A DNA stretch of 64,000 nt from Diadophis punctatus similis (GCA_023053685.1 JALIGW010000032.1:6267720-6331719); one strand, 5' to 3'; positions 1-11,760 are shown, counted from the first letter of the stretch. The notes: generated from the letters alone by a model not told the origin. Numbers and translations: made by a program.

Positions 1-3000
1 GGGTCCCTCCACCCCTCTGCAGCATCTCCCCCTAGAGCATGCTCAGTGTCTCCAGCTCTTCCTGCAGCCGCCGCCGCCTCTTCACTGGGGACCCCATGCC
101 TCTCCTCCTCCGTCCAGGTGGTCCACCGGCAGCCCTGGCTGTGCAGCCAAAACCCCATCCCCTCTTTCAAGGAGAGCTTCCTCTCCAGAATCGAGCCAAT
201 GATCGAGTGGCCTTTTCTTTTATCCTTCCTGGAGCTGGATGAGGCGCTTTTGCTCTGTGATCTTGAGCTGGCTTCAGCCGTCAGTGAAGACCCTTCTGAG
301 GGCCTCGCCTCCATGGGCAGATGGCTGTTCTCCTCCTCCATGGTGAGACTTTCACTATCCATGTCTTCAGTGGCCCAGTCCCCCACTCTGTCCCACTCAC
401 GTTCTGTGCTGAACTGGGACTGGTCTTCTAAAGACATTGGAGTTGGTTGCCTTGACTGCTGGTGTGGTGTCTGAGGGACCGGACTACTGCCATCCTCGTA
501 CCCGCTCTCTGCTCCTGTTTCTGACCGAAGCCAATCGGACGGGGGAGCTGGCAATTCACTACCTGCTTCCAGAGAATATACAGTGGAGAACTTCTTGCTT
601 GAGAGCTTTGAGAGTTCAGAACCTTCGCTTGAAGCCTCACTGGTTACCTGCGAACCTTCATGGTCCTGCTGGTCCAGAGTGGTTGTACTCAGGTCAGGTG
701 ATGGAGGAGGTGCAGGTGGCTCTCGCAAGTCCCTGTAAGCCCAATCCTTACATGGAGCTGCAGACTTCCTCGGTGGTCTTCCACCTCCAACCCCGTCTCC
801 TCCTTCTGGTGGGGACTCTCTCTCTTTCTCAAGAAGTGGCTTTTCCTCATTGAGTAATTGGGCACTCAACCGCTGCCGGTGCTTTCTGCCCGCCTGCCGG
901 ATGAGTCCCACCTCCACGTCCTCACAGGTAGAATATGAGGAGATGACACAGGCAGGAAGTATGAAGGAACCCAAGGCCCTCTGGACAACGTGGGACCTGA
1001 GCAGAGGGTTGGTTGCCACTTCAGAAGGTTTGAGAAGGTTCTCCTGCTCTGGGAGATGATGCTGTACTGTGCTTCCTGCATGACGGGTCTTTTTCTGGGC
1101 CTCATGGTCTTCCGGGGATGCCACGGACCCGGTTCCTGCGTCTCTGGCCATGGGGGAAGCTTCCTCTCGCTGCTCCCACTTCTGACCTGCCTGTCTTTCA
1201 CAAACTGTGGCGCCACACTCATAGGGAGAACAGGTCACAGGCTGCATTCCTGGGTGTCTCACTCCCGATGGAGATGCGCTGCGTCTGACCATTCCTTCCA
1301 TGCTGCGTTCTAGCTGCCGCGAGAAGCTCTCTTTATCCCAGAGCAGCCGCTCAATGGAACTGCTTGGCATGGATTCTGCATGGCCCTCCCGAGAGATGGA
1401 CTCTGAGCTGTCGGAACCTTGGCTGTCTCTAGAGGTGGCATCATACTTGTCATAGCTGGATTGAGGAGGAAGCGGTGATGGGCTTCCATAATCTTCTGGC
1501 TCAGAAAAAGTCAGCCAGTCCTGCTTTGGGGTTGGCTGCTGCCACAGGACGTGTGGAACCGTCAGCTCTGGTTTATCACGTGATGAAGATCTTCCTCTAG
1601 GGCTGGAGAGCCTGGCTTTGCCTTCTTCACTTTGCATCTCCTGGCTGCTCCCTCCCTCTGATGCCTCCAGGACAGGAAGAGCATTTGGAGAAGAGGAGCA
1701 AGAGGGCTCCCTGGTAGACGCCCAGGAGCCAATTCTTCCTCCAGGCTCCAATTGGAGCCGCACTTCAGACCGGTAGGTTGGTGAGCTCTTCTGTGGGCGT
1801 GAGTGAGAGTCCGGTTCTGCCTCTGTAAGAAAATGTACTGTGGTTGATTTATGGTAGCTATGAAATCTGGACTGGGGCAGAAATGCCCCGAAGGACTCTT
1901 GGGTTTGTTCTCCTGCAAAGGGGGTTGCCGTGTGGCCCGTTGTGTCTTGCACCCGGGTCTTGCCACCCATCCTCTTTCTCTCTGCAGCTGGAGGGCTCTC
2001 CGCCATGGGGCTCGATCTGCCTGTGACCTGGTAGCTCACACTTCCATCTTGCATTCCCCCTTCTACTGGAGATCTCTCTGCAGCTGTGACCCACTGCAGA
2101 TGCAGCTCAGAGCGTCTCCCCTCGCCTCCTGCTAAGAGCGGTCCAGTCTCTGTATTTCCTTCCTCTTTGCATGATGGACCGTCCGAAGTGATGGCTTCTT
2201 TGGATGCAGCCTCTGAACTTTCACCTGAGGGACTTATTGCCTTCTCCTCCTCTGGACTTCTTCCACTGGAGATTTCCCCAAGACTGATGCTCTTCTCTTC
2301 TCTAGCATGTGGCCATTGCCCCTTCAGATCCATGTCTGGACATCTGTCTGGAACTGGGGCTGGTGAGCCTCCAACCACTATGTTTGTTTCATTTTGGAAC
2401 CAAGCATCTTTATCGGGGGTGTTTGCTTCCTCTGCAGCTTCTGGAACTAGTGATCCAGAGGGGGTCCCCTCCAGTGGGACGTGTGGGCTCATGCTTCCTT
2501 CCATGGTTGGAAGTGTCCTATCTGGGACATTTGCCTCCACGTTGACAGCCATGATGTTCTCAGCAGTTGATGTCCTCCTGCCATCAGCAAGGCTCATACC
2601 CTTGATGGATTGTGACTTCTCCCCATGTTGCCCCTCAGGAAAGTCGCTCTCTTCAGTGACTGAAGCATCCTTTGCCTTTCCACCCACTGTGCTCTCTGCC
2701 ACGGCTCTCTCCCCTTCCACAGCCAGTGAAATCTCAGAGGCAGGGCTCCATGTGGTCTCTGATTCAAGAGACGTCACGTTCTCATTATCTCCTTCATCTT
2801 GTGGGAGTTTGGGGGCTCTGGCCATTCCTCCTGTGACCTGTGGCATCTCAACCACTTCTTCTGTGTTCTGTAGCTCAACCACTCCTTCTGTAGCTTGGGA
2901 ACCTTTGCTGGTAATGGATGTTTCTTCAGTTGACTGAGGACTACTGATGCGTAATTCCTCAGTGGATTCTTCGGTGGCATGAAGGCTGTCCAAAGCCACA

Positions 3001-6000
3001 TCCTCTGGTTCAACCTGTAGGCCATGGACAGTGGTGCCTTCCTCTTCTGCAGCACCATGGATCCCTTCTTCTTCCATCTGTAGAGAACCAGTACCTGGGG
3101 AGTCTCTCCCATTCTCTGCCGCAGCATCTCCCTTCGATGTGGTCTCCATTGCCCCTCTTTCTTCTGCAGCCTGTGGGGTCTCAAATGCCATGCCCTCATT
3201 TCCTGGGCCTGATGAGCCTTCTGCCTCTGCAGACCATGGCGTCTCATTATCCATGGAATCATCCATCTGCAGTCCGGCCACATTTGCTCCTTCTGCAGCT
3301 TGCAGACTCTTACTCGGAGTAGTTGTTCCTTTAGATGTCTCTGGGCTCTCATCCTCAATGGCTTCTGGCCTCTCACTTGTGATGTTGGCTTCTTCTGAGG
3401 CTGGTGGACTCTGTGGATTAGTAGTGGACGTCGTTACAGATTGAGGACTTTCAACATCAGGGCTGGTTTTTGTGGGGTGCTGTGGAGTCTTGGAAGCAAA
3501 CCCGTCTTCTTCTTCTGTGTCTTGCAAGTGTCTGTGGCTTTCTTCTTTGTTCTCCTGGGATTTCCCACCAGTGGAGATGATTTCTTCTGAAGACTCTGGC
3601 ATTCCACCAGCGAGGGTCAGGTTTTCCATCTCTGTGGCCTCGGTGCTGTCTCTTTTGGAGTCTTGGGGGGTCTCACCCATCTCTTCCTTTGTCACCTGTT
3701 GGCTTTCCACCAAGAGTTTCATTTCATCTTGAAGGGTGTTCTCCTCAGTGGTGGCACCATCTTCCTTCATGGTCTCTGGACTCTGCCCAACTGATCCCTG
3801 GTCAGCTCGTGGCTTAGGAAGAGGCGGGCAGAAAGCCGAGAGAGATTTCTGCACAATTCGTGGCAAGCCCCACTCATGACAAATCTTCTTGTGTAGGATG
3901 TGGAATTCAAGAAGGTTTTTGGCCTCAGCTTGAGAAGTTCTCTGGTTAGGTCCCTCGCCATTTATGGCTGAGGTTGACCCTGGTGGCTGAGTGGTGCTTA
4001 TGGGGCCCCTCTCACTATAAAGAGACTCAGGAAGCAAAATGTCAGGGACTGTCCTGGACTGGAAGCTAATTTCTGCTGACTTTCTCCTGAGGTGATTTTT
4101 GAGGTGGTCTTTCTTGGCAACGTGATCAGGTCCTGCTTTATTCTGATAGGGCTGTGGCCTTCTGACTGGGGTGGCAGAAGAGAACGCCCGTAGAGAGTCA
4201 TGGACTTTCTTTGGAAGTCTCCACTGCTGATGGGTAATCATCTTCTTCAGGCTATCCTCCAAATTCTCCTGGGAATGCAGAGGGAGGAAACGTGGCCTTT
4301 GAACCTGGATTTTCATGTCTTGACCTGCCGCCTTTGGGGGACGGACTGGTCCAAGGGGAGGGGGTGCAAAAGCTTGCAGAGATCTCTGGATGACAACAGG
4401 CAGCCCCCACTGGTGCTGAAGTCTCTTCTTCTTGATATGATGCTCCAAGACCTCCTTTTCCTTGTCTTGTAGGCACCATGTCTCCACCACCTGGAAACCG
4501 AAAGTCTGATGCTTGGTTGGCCTTGAAGAGGGGACTGAGGAAGTCACCTTTGAAAGCGGTTCTGATGGTTGCTTCTGATTCTTTGGTCCCTCCAAAAATT
4601 CCCTAGTGGGGGGAACCCAAGCCTTCATCGGGGATCTTGGGAGGAAGATCTTTAAAGACTTATGGATCTTTTTGGGCAGCCCCCACCTCTGTAGCAGTTT
4701 CCGCCTCTGAATGTGGCGCTCCAAGTGGGTTTGGGTGTTGGAGGGTAGAAAATGCACCTCATGCAGCAAAATGCGGGTGTTGGTCTCTAACTTATGGGCG
4801 CTGGGGCACAAAGGAGCTCTGGACATGAAGCGCTCCATGGACCTTTGGACAAGAATTGGGCAGCTCCACATGTGCTGTATCCTTTTCTTCTTAATGTGAT
4901 CTTCTAGGACTTCTCTGTCCTCCGTCTGGAGGAAGAACATCTGTGTCTCTGAGAAGTCTGCCTGTGCCAGCCTGTGCCTGGGGAACGGGGAGGGAAATTT
5001 GGGCATCATTCCAGCAAGAGCCCCCCTGTATCTCAGACCCATCCCCCACAAAAAAGCAAAATGGTTTCTCTGGACCACCCACTCCAAGTGATCCTTCTCT
5101 TCTGGAGGCAAAGTAAGGGGGGAGATGTTGCGAGGCCGTAGCAGCCCCTGGCCAGAAAGGATCAGCTTGGGGAGGGGCTGCTTTGAATAGACATCTGCAA
5201 GTTGAAGGGAGGCTTTCGCAATGGTTGGAAGAACCCCGTGGTGGATCTCCATATGTTTCTTAGCCAGATGAAGCTGTAGCCTCCTCAGGTTTGCAGGGTC
5301 CAAAGTACGTAAAACATCACTTTTTGTCCTGAGGTCCCGTTCTGTGCTCTGCGCTCCTTCAGGCAAACCTACTGAAGCAGTCTCCCAGCTAGGACCTCTG
5401 GGGAAGTTCCTCCAGGTTTGATCAAGAGGAGACGTTGGTGGGCTCTGCACCTCTGCATCCTCACCTGTTGGGCAGAGCATCCAGAGGGATTTTAATGCCC
5501 TCCTGGGTAGCCCCCATTGCCGCTGGAAGTTCATCTTCTGAACATGGAACTCCAAGCGGCTGGAGACAACTTGGGGAAGGAAAGATGGCTCCTGGTGCAT
5601 AACCTGGACATCAATTAGGTTCCTTTGTAGGGTGAGCAGCCTGGGAAGTTCTTGCATGAAGGCCTTCACCGATTTCTGGACAAGAACTGGGAAGCCCCAA
5701 GTGTGGTGGATCTTCTTCTTCGCAACGTGACTTTCTAGACTTTGCCTTTCCTGCTCCTGGAGGAAGGATGTTTGGACCTCTGAGAATTCAATGCTGGTCC
5801 TTCTCAGTCCGAAAGGCTTGCAGAACAGCGTGAAGGGCAAAGCACTCAGAACATCCACGTAGCGCGTTCCCAAGCTCCACAAGGATACGAGATGGTTGCA
5901 ACGAATGGCCATTTCGATCCGCTCCATCTCCCCTGCACGGAAGAAGGACAGGGAGGAGGATCGGGGCTGCCGTATTCTAAGGCCAGGAGGGATCTGCTTG

Positions 6001-9000
6001 GGGAGGCATTGCCTTGAAGAGCTCCGTGTCCAGGCAAGGTCAGCAATATTTGGGATGGCTTCCAATTGGACCTCCACGTTCTTCTTACCCAAGTAGATTT
6101 GAAGTTGATTCACATCTTTGGAGTCTATTTTAGACAGAACCTCAGCCCGCTGTGGGGTGCCCTCTACTGAGCCAGCAGTTCCCATGTCCCCTCCTGGTTG
6201 GAAATACCCAAGATCCAGAGTGGGGTGCTCAGAAACCACCCCCTGGCCACAACAGGAGGGGAAACTATCCCCATCCTCACTGCTCAAGTCAGATGGGCTT
6301 AACTCAAGACAAGGATAGAGAAGCTTAAGGGACTCCAGAGCTTTTGCTGGCAAACGCCATTGTTGCTGTAGATGCCTCCTCTGGATGTGGGATTCCAAGT
6401 GGGCGCAGGTGCTTGGAGGAAGGAAGGCTGGGACCTGGCATAGGACGCGGGCATAGCTGTCTATCTTCTGAAGGCTGGGCTGGGCAGGAGCTCTTTCCAT
6501 GAAGCCTTGCAGGGATTTCTGAATGAGTCCGGGGAAGCCCCATCCGTGCTCCAGCCTCTTCTTCCTGACGTGCAACTCTAGGGCCTCTCGGGCCTCCACT
6601 TGGAGGGAGAGGGCCTGCTCCCTGGACAGCTCTTCTTCTCTGGGTCTTCTGTGGCTGGAGGACAGTTTGGGCTGCAGAGCAGCTATGCCTCCCACATAGA
6701 CCCTGCCCAGGCCCCAAAGGGAGGTCAAGCGGTGACACAAAACGGCCAGCTCCAACCGGCCAATGTCTTCAGTATGCACAAAGGGCAGGAACTTTCTGCG
6801 TGGCTGTGGGGTCCAGGAGCTTGGGGAAGCTGGCTTGGGGAGGGGGGCTCTGGAAGGAGGGAGGCGTTGCCAGGACTGCCTGGCCACCTCTGGTAAGACC
6901 CCCGTATGCACTTCCACACACTTTTTAAGGCAGAGAATCTGGATCTTTTTCTCCGCCTCACCCCTAAAGAACAGAGTCTCGGGTGTGGACAGTTCCCCTG
7001 GAGATGGGGGATGAGGTGTCTTCTCCCCATTGGTGGCCATTGCTTCAGAGGACCCCAGGCCCACCTGACTCTGATCTACCTCTTGCATTTCCTTGGTCTG
7101 AGGACCAGCGATGGACTGGGCCCCCAGCCCCTTCATCGCTTCCAGCACCCTCTTGGGCAAACCCCACTGATGCTGATGCTTCCGTCTATGGATGTGGAGC
7201 TCGAGGAATCGGCTGGAATCTTGAGGGAGGAAGGTCAAGTCCTTGTGCAGAACCTGCACTTCAGTCACACTTTGTTGGGAGAGTTGTGAGGGAGCTCCTT
7301 CCGTGAAGCCCCTGAGAGACCTCCGGATCACGTCTGGCAGCCCCCACTCGTGCTGCAGCCACTTCCTGCGGATGTGTCCTTCAAAGGCTCCCCTGACCGT
7401 CTCCTGGAGGAAGAGGGCCTTCACCTCTGAGAACACCAAGCGATCTGCCAATCTGGGTTGGGAAGGCTGCTCGGGTGGCTTTGGCACCATTCCTCCCAGG
7501 GCTTCGAGGTATTGGGTGGTCAGGCCCCAGAGGAACACCAGCCGTTTGTGCTTCAGGGTCTGCTCAATCTGGACCACGTCTTCTGGGCGTTCAAAGGGCA
7601 AGAAACAGCAACGTGGCTGGAGAAAGTTTTGGCCAGGGGGGATCAGCTTTGGCAGGGGCTTCCTTGATGTGAAGGTTGCATGCTGCCAAGAGAATCTGGC
7701 CACAGTAGGCATCACCTCCAGCAAGATCTCCATATGCTTCTTCTCCAGGCAGACCTTCATCTCCTTCAGAGCTTTCCCCTGTGGCAGCAGGTGGAAGACC
7801 TCAGGCTGACGTGGGGAAGAAACAGTCGTCCTTCTTGGTTTCTTCATCTCTTGCCTTGGACCTGAGACCTCTGCCATCTCTGAGCCCAGCATCTTCACTG
7901 GCTCCTGGAGCCTCCTGGGCAGGTGCCATCTCTGCAGTACCACTCTCTTCCTCACGTTCCTCTCTAGCTCATGTGCGTTGGCATCCCCGAGGAAAGTGAT
8001 TTCAGCTGGGAGGGTAGTCACCTCAGTGTGCCCTGCAGCGTGCCAGTGGGGGGCAGCTGGCAGAAATAACTGCAGGGATTTCTTGACGAGACTTGCCAGC
8101 CCCCATGTGTGCTGCATCTTCTTCCTTCTCACATGCCACTCAAGGTCTTCCCGGGCTCCTCGGCTGATGAAGACTGTATCTGATGAGCTGATATCCAACC
8201 CAAGGACCCTTCTGGGTAAGGGCGGAGGGGGGACCGGAAATTCAACACCTGTGAACAGGTGAGAGAGGGACTTTTGGTACAAAGTGATCAGCCCCCACTT
8301 GTGAGCCAAGTCTTTCTGCCTGATGCTAAGTTCAACACGCTCCAGGGCCATCATCTCCACAAAGGCCAGTTCCTTGGGTCGAGGCTGCAAAGTCCTTGTC
8401 CCAGGGGAGATAATTCTGGGAAGGGTGTCTTCTCTGTCTCGGAGAGAAGCCGTCTGAAGCAGTGTGGAAAATGGAGCAGCCCCTCCCAGGTGAATCTCAA
8501 GAGCTTTTTGGGCCACGTGTTTTTGAAGGGCTTGGGAGAGCTGGTGGAGACAGGAATCCTTCACAGAAGGTGACCTCTTTGCAACCTTCTCCTTCTCACT
8601 CTCTCTGGCCATCTTCGCCACACTGGGGGGCATCGGCATGAACATCTGGACAGACTTCATCACCCTTTGGGGAACACCCCACTGTCTCTCGATGATCTTC
8701 CTCTTGATGTGGTCCTCCATCTTCCTGTTGGCTTCCGAGGGGACAAAAGGCAACGTGCTTCTTGGGGCCACTTTTACGTCCACTCGGGGACCCTTTGGGG
8801 TGGGAGGGCTGAAGGGGGGCGCTGGCGGTGCGGCTGAGAGGAACTGCCTGAGGGATTGTTGCACAAGCTTGGGCTGCCCCCACTGGTGCTGGACCTTCTT
8901 CCGGAGCACATGGGAGTCCAGGAGCTGCCGCTGAGAGCTGGGCAGAAAAAGGGTCTCTGCGTGGCCAAACTCAGAGGGGCGAAACAGCTGAGGGGGAGTC

Positions 9001-10540
9001 ACCAGCAGATGAAAAGTCTTAGGAGCCATCTTGGACAAGGACTGGGAGTAGGAAGTAGGGAGCTGCCATAAGAGCTGGATGTGCTTGCGCTTGATGTTCA
9101 TCTCCACGCTGTCCGCCTTCCTCCGAAGACCAAGGCTTGGCCCACCACGTGCCTGGGGGCTCCTCCAGGGTAACCTGATCAGCTTTGGAAGGACTGTTTT
9201 CTTCTCCTCTGAGACGCTCATTTTCTGGGACTCCTCCACTCGTTTAGGAAAGGCCTCCTGGGCAATTTGAAACAACTTCTTCCCGATGTGAACCCGGAAT
9301 CTGGGTTTGGAGCGGAGAAGATAGCCCAAGGTTGTCTCTCTAGTTGGGGAGGCTAAATGAGGACGTTTTATTGAGCTTGGAGACTTTTCTCCACCAGACC
9401 TTTCCTCCCCAGGGACAGTGGAGTGGAAGTCAGTCCTCATGTGCCTGAGGGCCTCCTGGATCTTCCTTGGCAGGCCCCAGTGCTTCAGGTGAGCCCTCTT
9501 TCTCACGTGTTGCTCCAGCCTCCTTCTGGTGGCCGCACTCTGAAATGGGAGGACCTGAGGCCTGGTCACCACCACTACTTCTCTCTTCAGGGGCCACCGA
9601 ATAAGGGGACTTGGAGCAAATGGCAGAAAGGCCTTGAAGGACCTGAGGAGGATCACGGGCAGCCCTATTGCGTTCTGCGTCCTCTTCACCACCAAATGTT
9701 GTTCCAACTTCTCCAGAACAGCTTCAGATACAAATGGAAGGTTGACAGGCACAATGGACGCAGCTGAAGTCAGGGAGGCGGTCAGAAAATCCTGTTCCTC
9801 TTCAGAAAGGAGCCGTGTGCCCCTCTGGTCTTCTCCTTCGCTTCCAGAAGAGGCTTCCTTCTCACTGGAGGACCCATCGTCTTCATGATGGAGGAAGGTT
9901 TTCTGATGTCCCCAAAGCGTATGGTCCTTCTGGCTGTAAACAGTGGAGACACCAGAAAAGTGGCCATATCCTGCCCTGCCGGTGTAAGGGGGCTCAGACA
10001 CGCTTGAAGAACTGCTAGACTCACGTTCTTCATCCTCCTGCTCATCAATGGTGTGAAAATTATTCTTCCCTTGACTGGCCCTCTGGAGGTGAGGACGTCT
10101 GAGGTGTCTGACCTGTTTTGGGAAGCGGCCTGTACCTGGTAAATTGGAAGGGAGAGGCTTCCTCCCCTGGGGTCCATCTCTGGGAAGGCGTTGCCTCTTC
10201 CTGAGTAAGGGGGAGGCCGCTGGGCTGTGTCTGAGATGCCCAATCTCGGGGGGTTCACTCCTGCTCCGGGAGAAGATGGGATTGTCCTGAAAACCAGAAA
10301 CGGCTGGCAGGTTGGAGCGTTCCACATAAGAGGTGGTGGGGAGTGATGGTTTACGTAATACAAGATTCTCAGGGTTCAGTCTTTGGATATGCACCACCTT
10401 CTCTGCCTCCCTGGCTGCATGAGCACATAAGACACAGCTGGCATTGTCACACAGAAGTTTGCGGATGGTGGTGGCAGACTGACCGGTCTCTTTCCATGAC
10501 AACTGGTGAAGCTGTAGTTCTTCTTCCCAGCCAGTGGTAC
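1..10540 (-). CDS. SPATA31/FAM205-like protein, giant last exon (partial, runs off the left edge)
   Basis: One minus-strand frame stays open from the splice acceptor at 10541-10542 to base 1, about 3,512 codons, with no stop; I checked the frame at many points along the exon. Family assignment rests on three marks: a Cys-x4-Cys-x2-Cys motif near residue 122 in the setting of the SPATA31/FAM205 N-terminal domain, repeated LExH(I/V)xxKxxxxxWGLP motifs (residues ~365-2330), and a C-terminal LERKLSLKEG motif (residue ~3543). SPATA31 proteins are testis-expressed and linked to spermatogenesis in mammals; a role here is inferred. Mammalian relatives have a large last exon but far fewer motif copies. 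Residues ~2330-3000 are acidic and low in complexity. The exon begins with two bases that complete a codon split with exon 2. The orthologue within the family is unresolved, and the stop lies outside the window. Confidence 0.85.
140..200 (-). other. SPATA31-type C-terminal motif
   Basis: Within the giant exon, a basic Lys/Arg stretch is followed by GSILERKLSLKEGMGFW. A (D/E)(K/R)K(M/L)SL segment near the C-terminus is a recognisable feature of SPATA31 proteins, so this suggests the true stop is not far beyond the window edge. An alanine-rich, acidic stretch follows and reaches base 1. Confidence 0.55.
1560..3820 (-). other. Acidic Ser/Thr/Glu-rich low-complexity segment of the SPATA31-like protein
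   Basis: The translated frame is rich in Glu, Ser, Thr, Pro and Gly, with recurring short blocks such as SPQ, TEE, AAE and ATEE at a loose spacing of about 19-25 residues. It looks intrinsically disordered and contains no recognisable fold. It separates the WGLP repeat block from the C-terminal motif. The opposite strand shows a spurious 283-codon open frame here (2086-2937) that is only a shadow. Confidence 0.6.
3825..9740 (-). repeat. About 29 WGLP-type motif units in an A-B-C-D coding super-repeat
   Basis: Each unit has the form LExH(I/V)x(K/R)Kxxxxx(W)G(L)Pxx(V/I)xxSL. Approximate plus-strand positions of the WG core are 9675, 9477, 9280, 9065, 8880, 8668, 8500, 8293, 8103, 7925, 7720, 7525, 7345, 7162, 6903, 6712, 6540, 6355, 6060, 5875, 5695, 5515, 5240, 5047, 4868, 4684, 4405, 4221 and 3868, plus a degenerate one near 4085. 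Units cycle through four types: A (typically xxHxWGLP...SLxxF), B (xxQxWxLP), C (LxKKxxEV, no Trp) and D (LxxLWGL...Y). Six complete A-B-C-D cycles, 760-845 bp apart, run from ~9700 to ~5000, followed by two A-B pairs and a last A. Single SPATA31 motifs are known in mammals; the register is read from the sequence. Confidence 0.8.
10425..10451 (-). other. Cys-x4-Cys-x2-Cys motif of the SPATA31 N-terminal domain
   Basis: The frame reads CDNASCVLC (residues 122-130 of the spliced model), followed by a helical AAREAEKV segment. In SPATA31/FAM205 proteins the corresponding place has a similar Leu-Leu-Cys-x-Asp-x-x-Cys-x-x-Cys-Asn segment just after a Trp-containing motif. The match, together with the WGLP motifs, is the basis for the family call. 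Confidence 0.7.
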
Positions 10541-10568
10541 CTGCCCAAGGAATGAAGAGGATTAAGAG
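10541..10568 (-). promoter_or_regulatory. 3' splice site of the giant exon
   Basis: On the minus strand a pyrimidine-rich stretch ends in TTGGGCAG before exon base 10540. The exon then starts GT-ACC-ACT-GGC-TGG-GAA, which is in the frame that stays open for 10.5 kb and accepts the one spare base left by exon 2. Confidence 0.7.
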
Positions 10569-10594
10569 GCCCATTAGGGAATTCGGTCAACAAG

Positions 10595-10872
10595 AAATGC
10601 TAAAATTAGCTTGTATGTATCCGAACTTACAACCTAAATGTGATTGTGTTGATGCTACATATTGTAAAAAGGTCAAAGCATTTTGGATAAAAATATGGTG
10701 GATTATGCAAAATATTATTTAAAAGAAGATAAAGTTTACTCCTCAGTTATTCTTGCTAGGTATAATCACAGATTATATAGTATATAAAAGTTAAATACTG
10801 TGAAATTCAACAAATACAAAGTGACTGTATTTATACAATAAAATAAATCAGAAGATTTAAAAAAATGCTAAA
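10595..10872 (+). mobile_element. 5'-truncated L1 LINE tail with target duplication
   Basis: The plus strand encodes a fragment resembling the end of L1 ORF2 (KVKAFWIKIWW ... FTPQLFLLGI) and ends in an A-rich tail. The 10-bp sequence AAATGCTAAA flanks it on both sides (10595-10604 and 10863-10872), so the insert is 10605-10862. It lies inside intron 2 of the SPATA31-like gene, antisense to it. Confidence 0.75.
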
Positions 10873-10974
10873 GAGATATTGTAGCTCCCACCTGGTGTTG
10901 TACCACAACATCTTCCTGGACTTCATTGCTGCAGTGTCACAAACTGTGCCTACATACAAAGAAAATGCCACCTG

Positions 10975-11141
10975 AGGACAACCTTGGTGCTCTCTGAGCT
11001 TGGTTGTTTTCTTGCAGACATTTCATGACCCAAACTAGGTAACATCATCAGTGCTGGAAGGGAGTGGGGTTTGTGGGGAGGAGGAGGAGGAGGAGGAGGA
11101 GGAGGAGGAGGAGGAGGAGGAGGAGGAGGAGGAGGAGGACG

Positions 11142-11178
<37 letters not shown>

Positions 11179-11240
11179 TGACAATGACAATGACAACGAC
11201 AACGACAACTGTAGGGACCTCGGTGCTCTCTGAGCTTAGT
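10975..11240 (+). repeat. Interspersed repeat carrying (GAG)n and (GACAAC)n
   Basis: A family segment (GCTCTCTGAGCTTGGTTG ... CATGACCCAAACTAGG) leads into (GAG)n at about 11081-11138, then (GACAAC)n/(GACAAT)n to 11210, then a second GCTCTCTGAGCTT piece. The same family recurs near 14600-14870, 39000-39200 and 57750-57905. It sits in intron 2 of the SPATA31-like gene. Confidence 0.8.
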
Positions 11241-11313
11241 TACAGAATGTCCCTGCCAGATAGGGCAATTCTGGCACCTTTAGGGTTCCCTGACTTGGGT
11301 TGACTTGGCTTAC

Positions 11314-11371
11314 CTTCGCCTTGGTCAGGAACTGCCTGGTGGGGTGGACCTCTGCTTTCCAGATGGTGGTC
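11314..11371 (-). CDS. SPATA31-like protein, exon 2 (58 nt)
   Basis: On the minus strand a strong polypyrimidine tract ends in CTTCCTGTAG before base 11371, and the segment ends AAGGCGAAG followed by GTAAGC (donor at 11313-11312). The 58 nt carry 19 codons (DHHLESRGPP...) plus one base, with no stop. Exon 1 ends in phase 0 and exon 3 needs exactly one incoming base, so the three exons join in a single frame; the split codon becomes GGT (Gly92). The two clean splice sites and matching phase are independent support for a short linker exon between the membrane segment and the Cys motif. Intron 1 would be 1,816 nt and intron 2 773 nt. There is no RNA evidence. Confidence 0.65.
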
Positions 11372-11457
11372 CTACAGGAAGAGAGGGGAGAAAGCAGTTA
11401 CTCAATGGGAAGAGGCTGACCCTGAATGTTCTCCTTTCCCTGACTGGGGTTTTGTGG

Positions 11458-11760
11458 GACACCTTCTTAATCCCGGTCAATGAAATGATGATTGTGATGA
11501 TGATGATGATCCACTAAGTTGGGGTTGACTTTTGGTGATCACCAAGATGGATTTTCTCCAGGAACAGGAGGCAAGCAAGATCATTTCACCTATGAGTCCA
11601 TGAATAAAATGGACTTCTGCCCTCAGGACTTCTTACAGGGTCAAAGTACACTGGAGAACAAAACTGACAAACCGGCGGTCTAACTGAAGGCAATCAGGAC
11701 ACAAACCAAGGTCTCCCTCTCTCTCTCTCTCTCTCTCCCTCCCTCTCTCCCTCCCTCCCT
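11458..11760. other. Intron 1 sequence with (CT)n
   Basis: A short ATG/GAT-rich run lies near 11487-11510 and a (CT)n/CCCT run near 11712-11760. I see no coding signal between them. Confidence 0.6.

Noticed and set aside
2086..2937. 283-codon plus-strand open frame
   Set aside because: It is antisense to the SPATA31-like exon, is Ser/Leu/Pro-rich as expected of the complement of acidic low-complexity coding sequence, and has no domain.
9782..10363. 193-codon minus-strand frame
   Set aside because: It overlaps the giant exon in another frame; the family motifs and the open 10.5-kb frame are in the frame that places codons at positions 2 modulo 3.
10900..10940. Possible 37-nt exon on the minus strand with CTGCAG acceptor and GTGGGA donor
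   Set aside because: In the phase required by the SPATA31-like model it contains TGA. The 58-nt segment at 11314-11371 fits instead.
11051..11233. Poly-Glu/Asp/Asn 'protein'
   Set aside because: Direct translation of (GAG)n and (GACAAC)n microsatellites.
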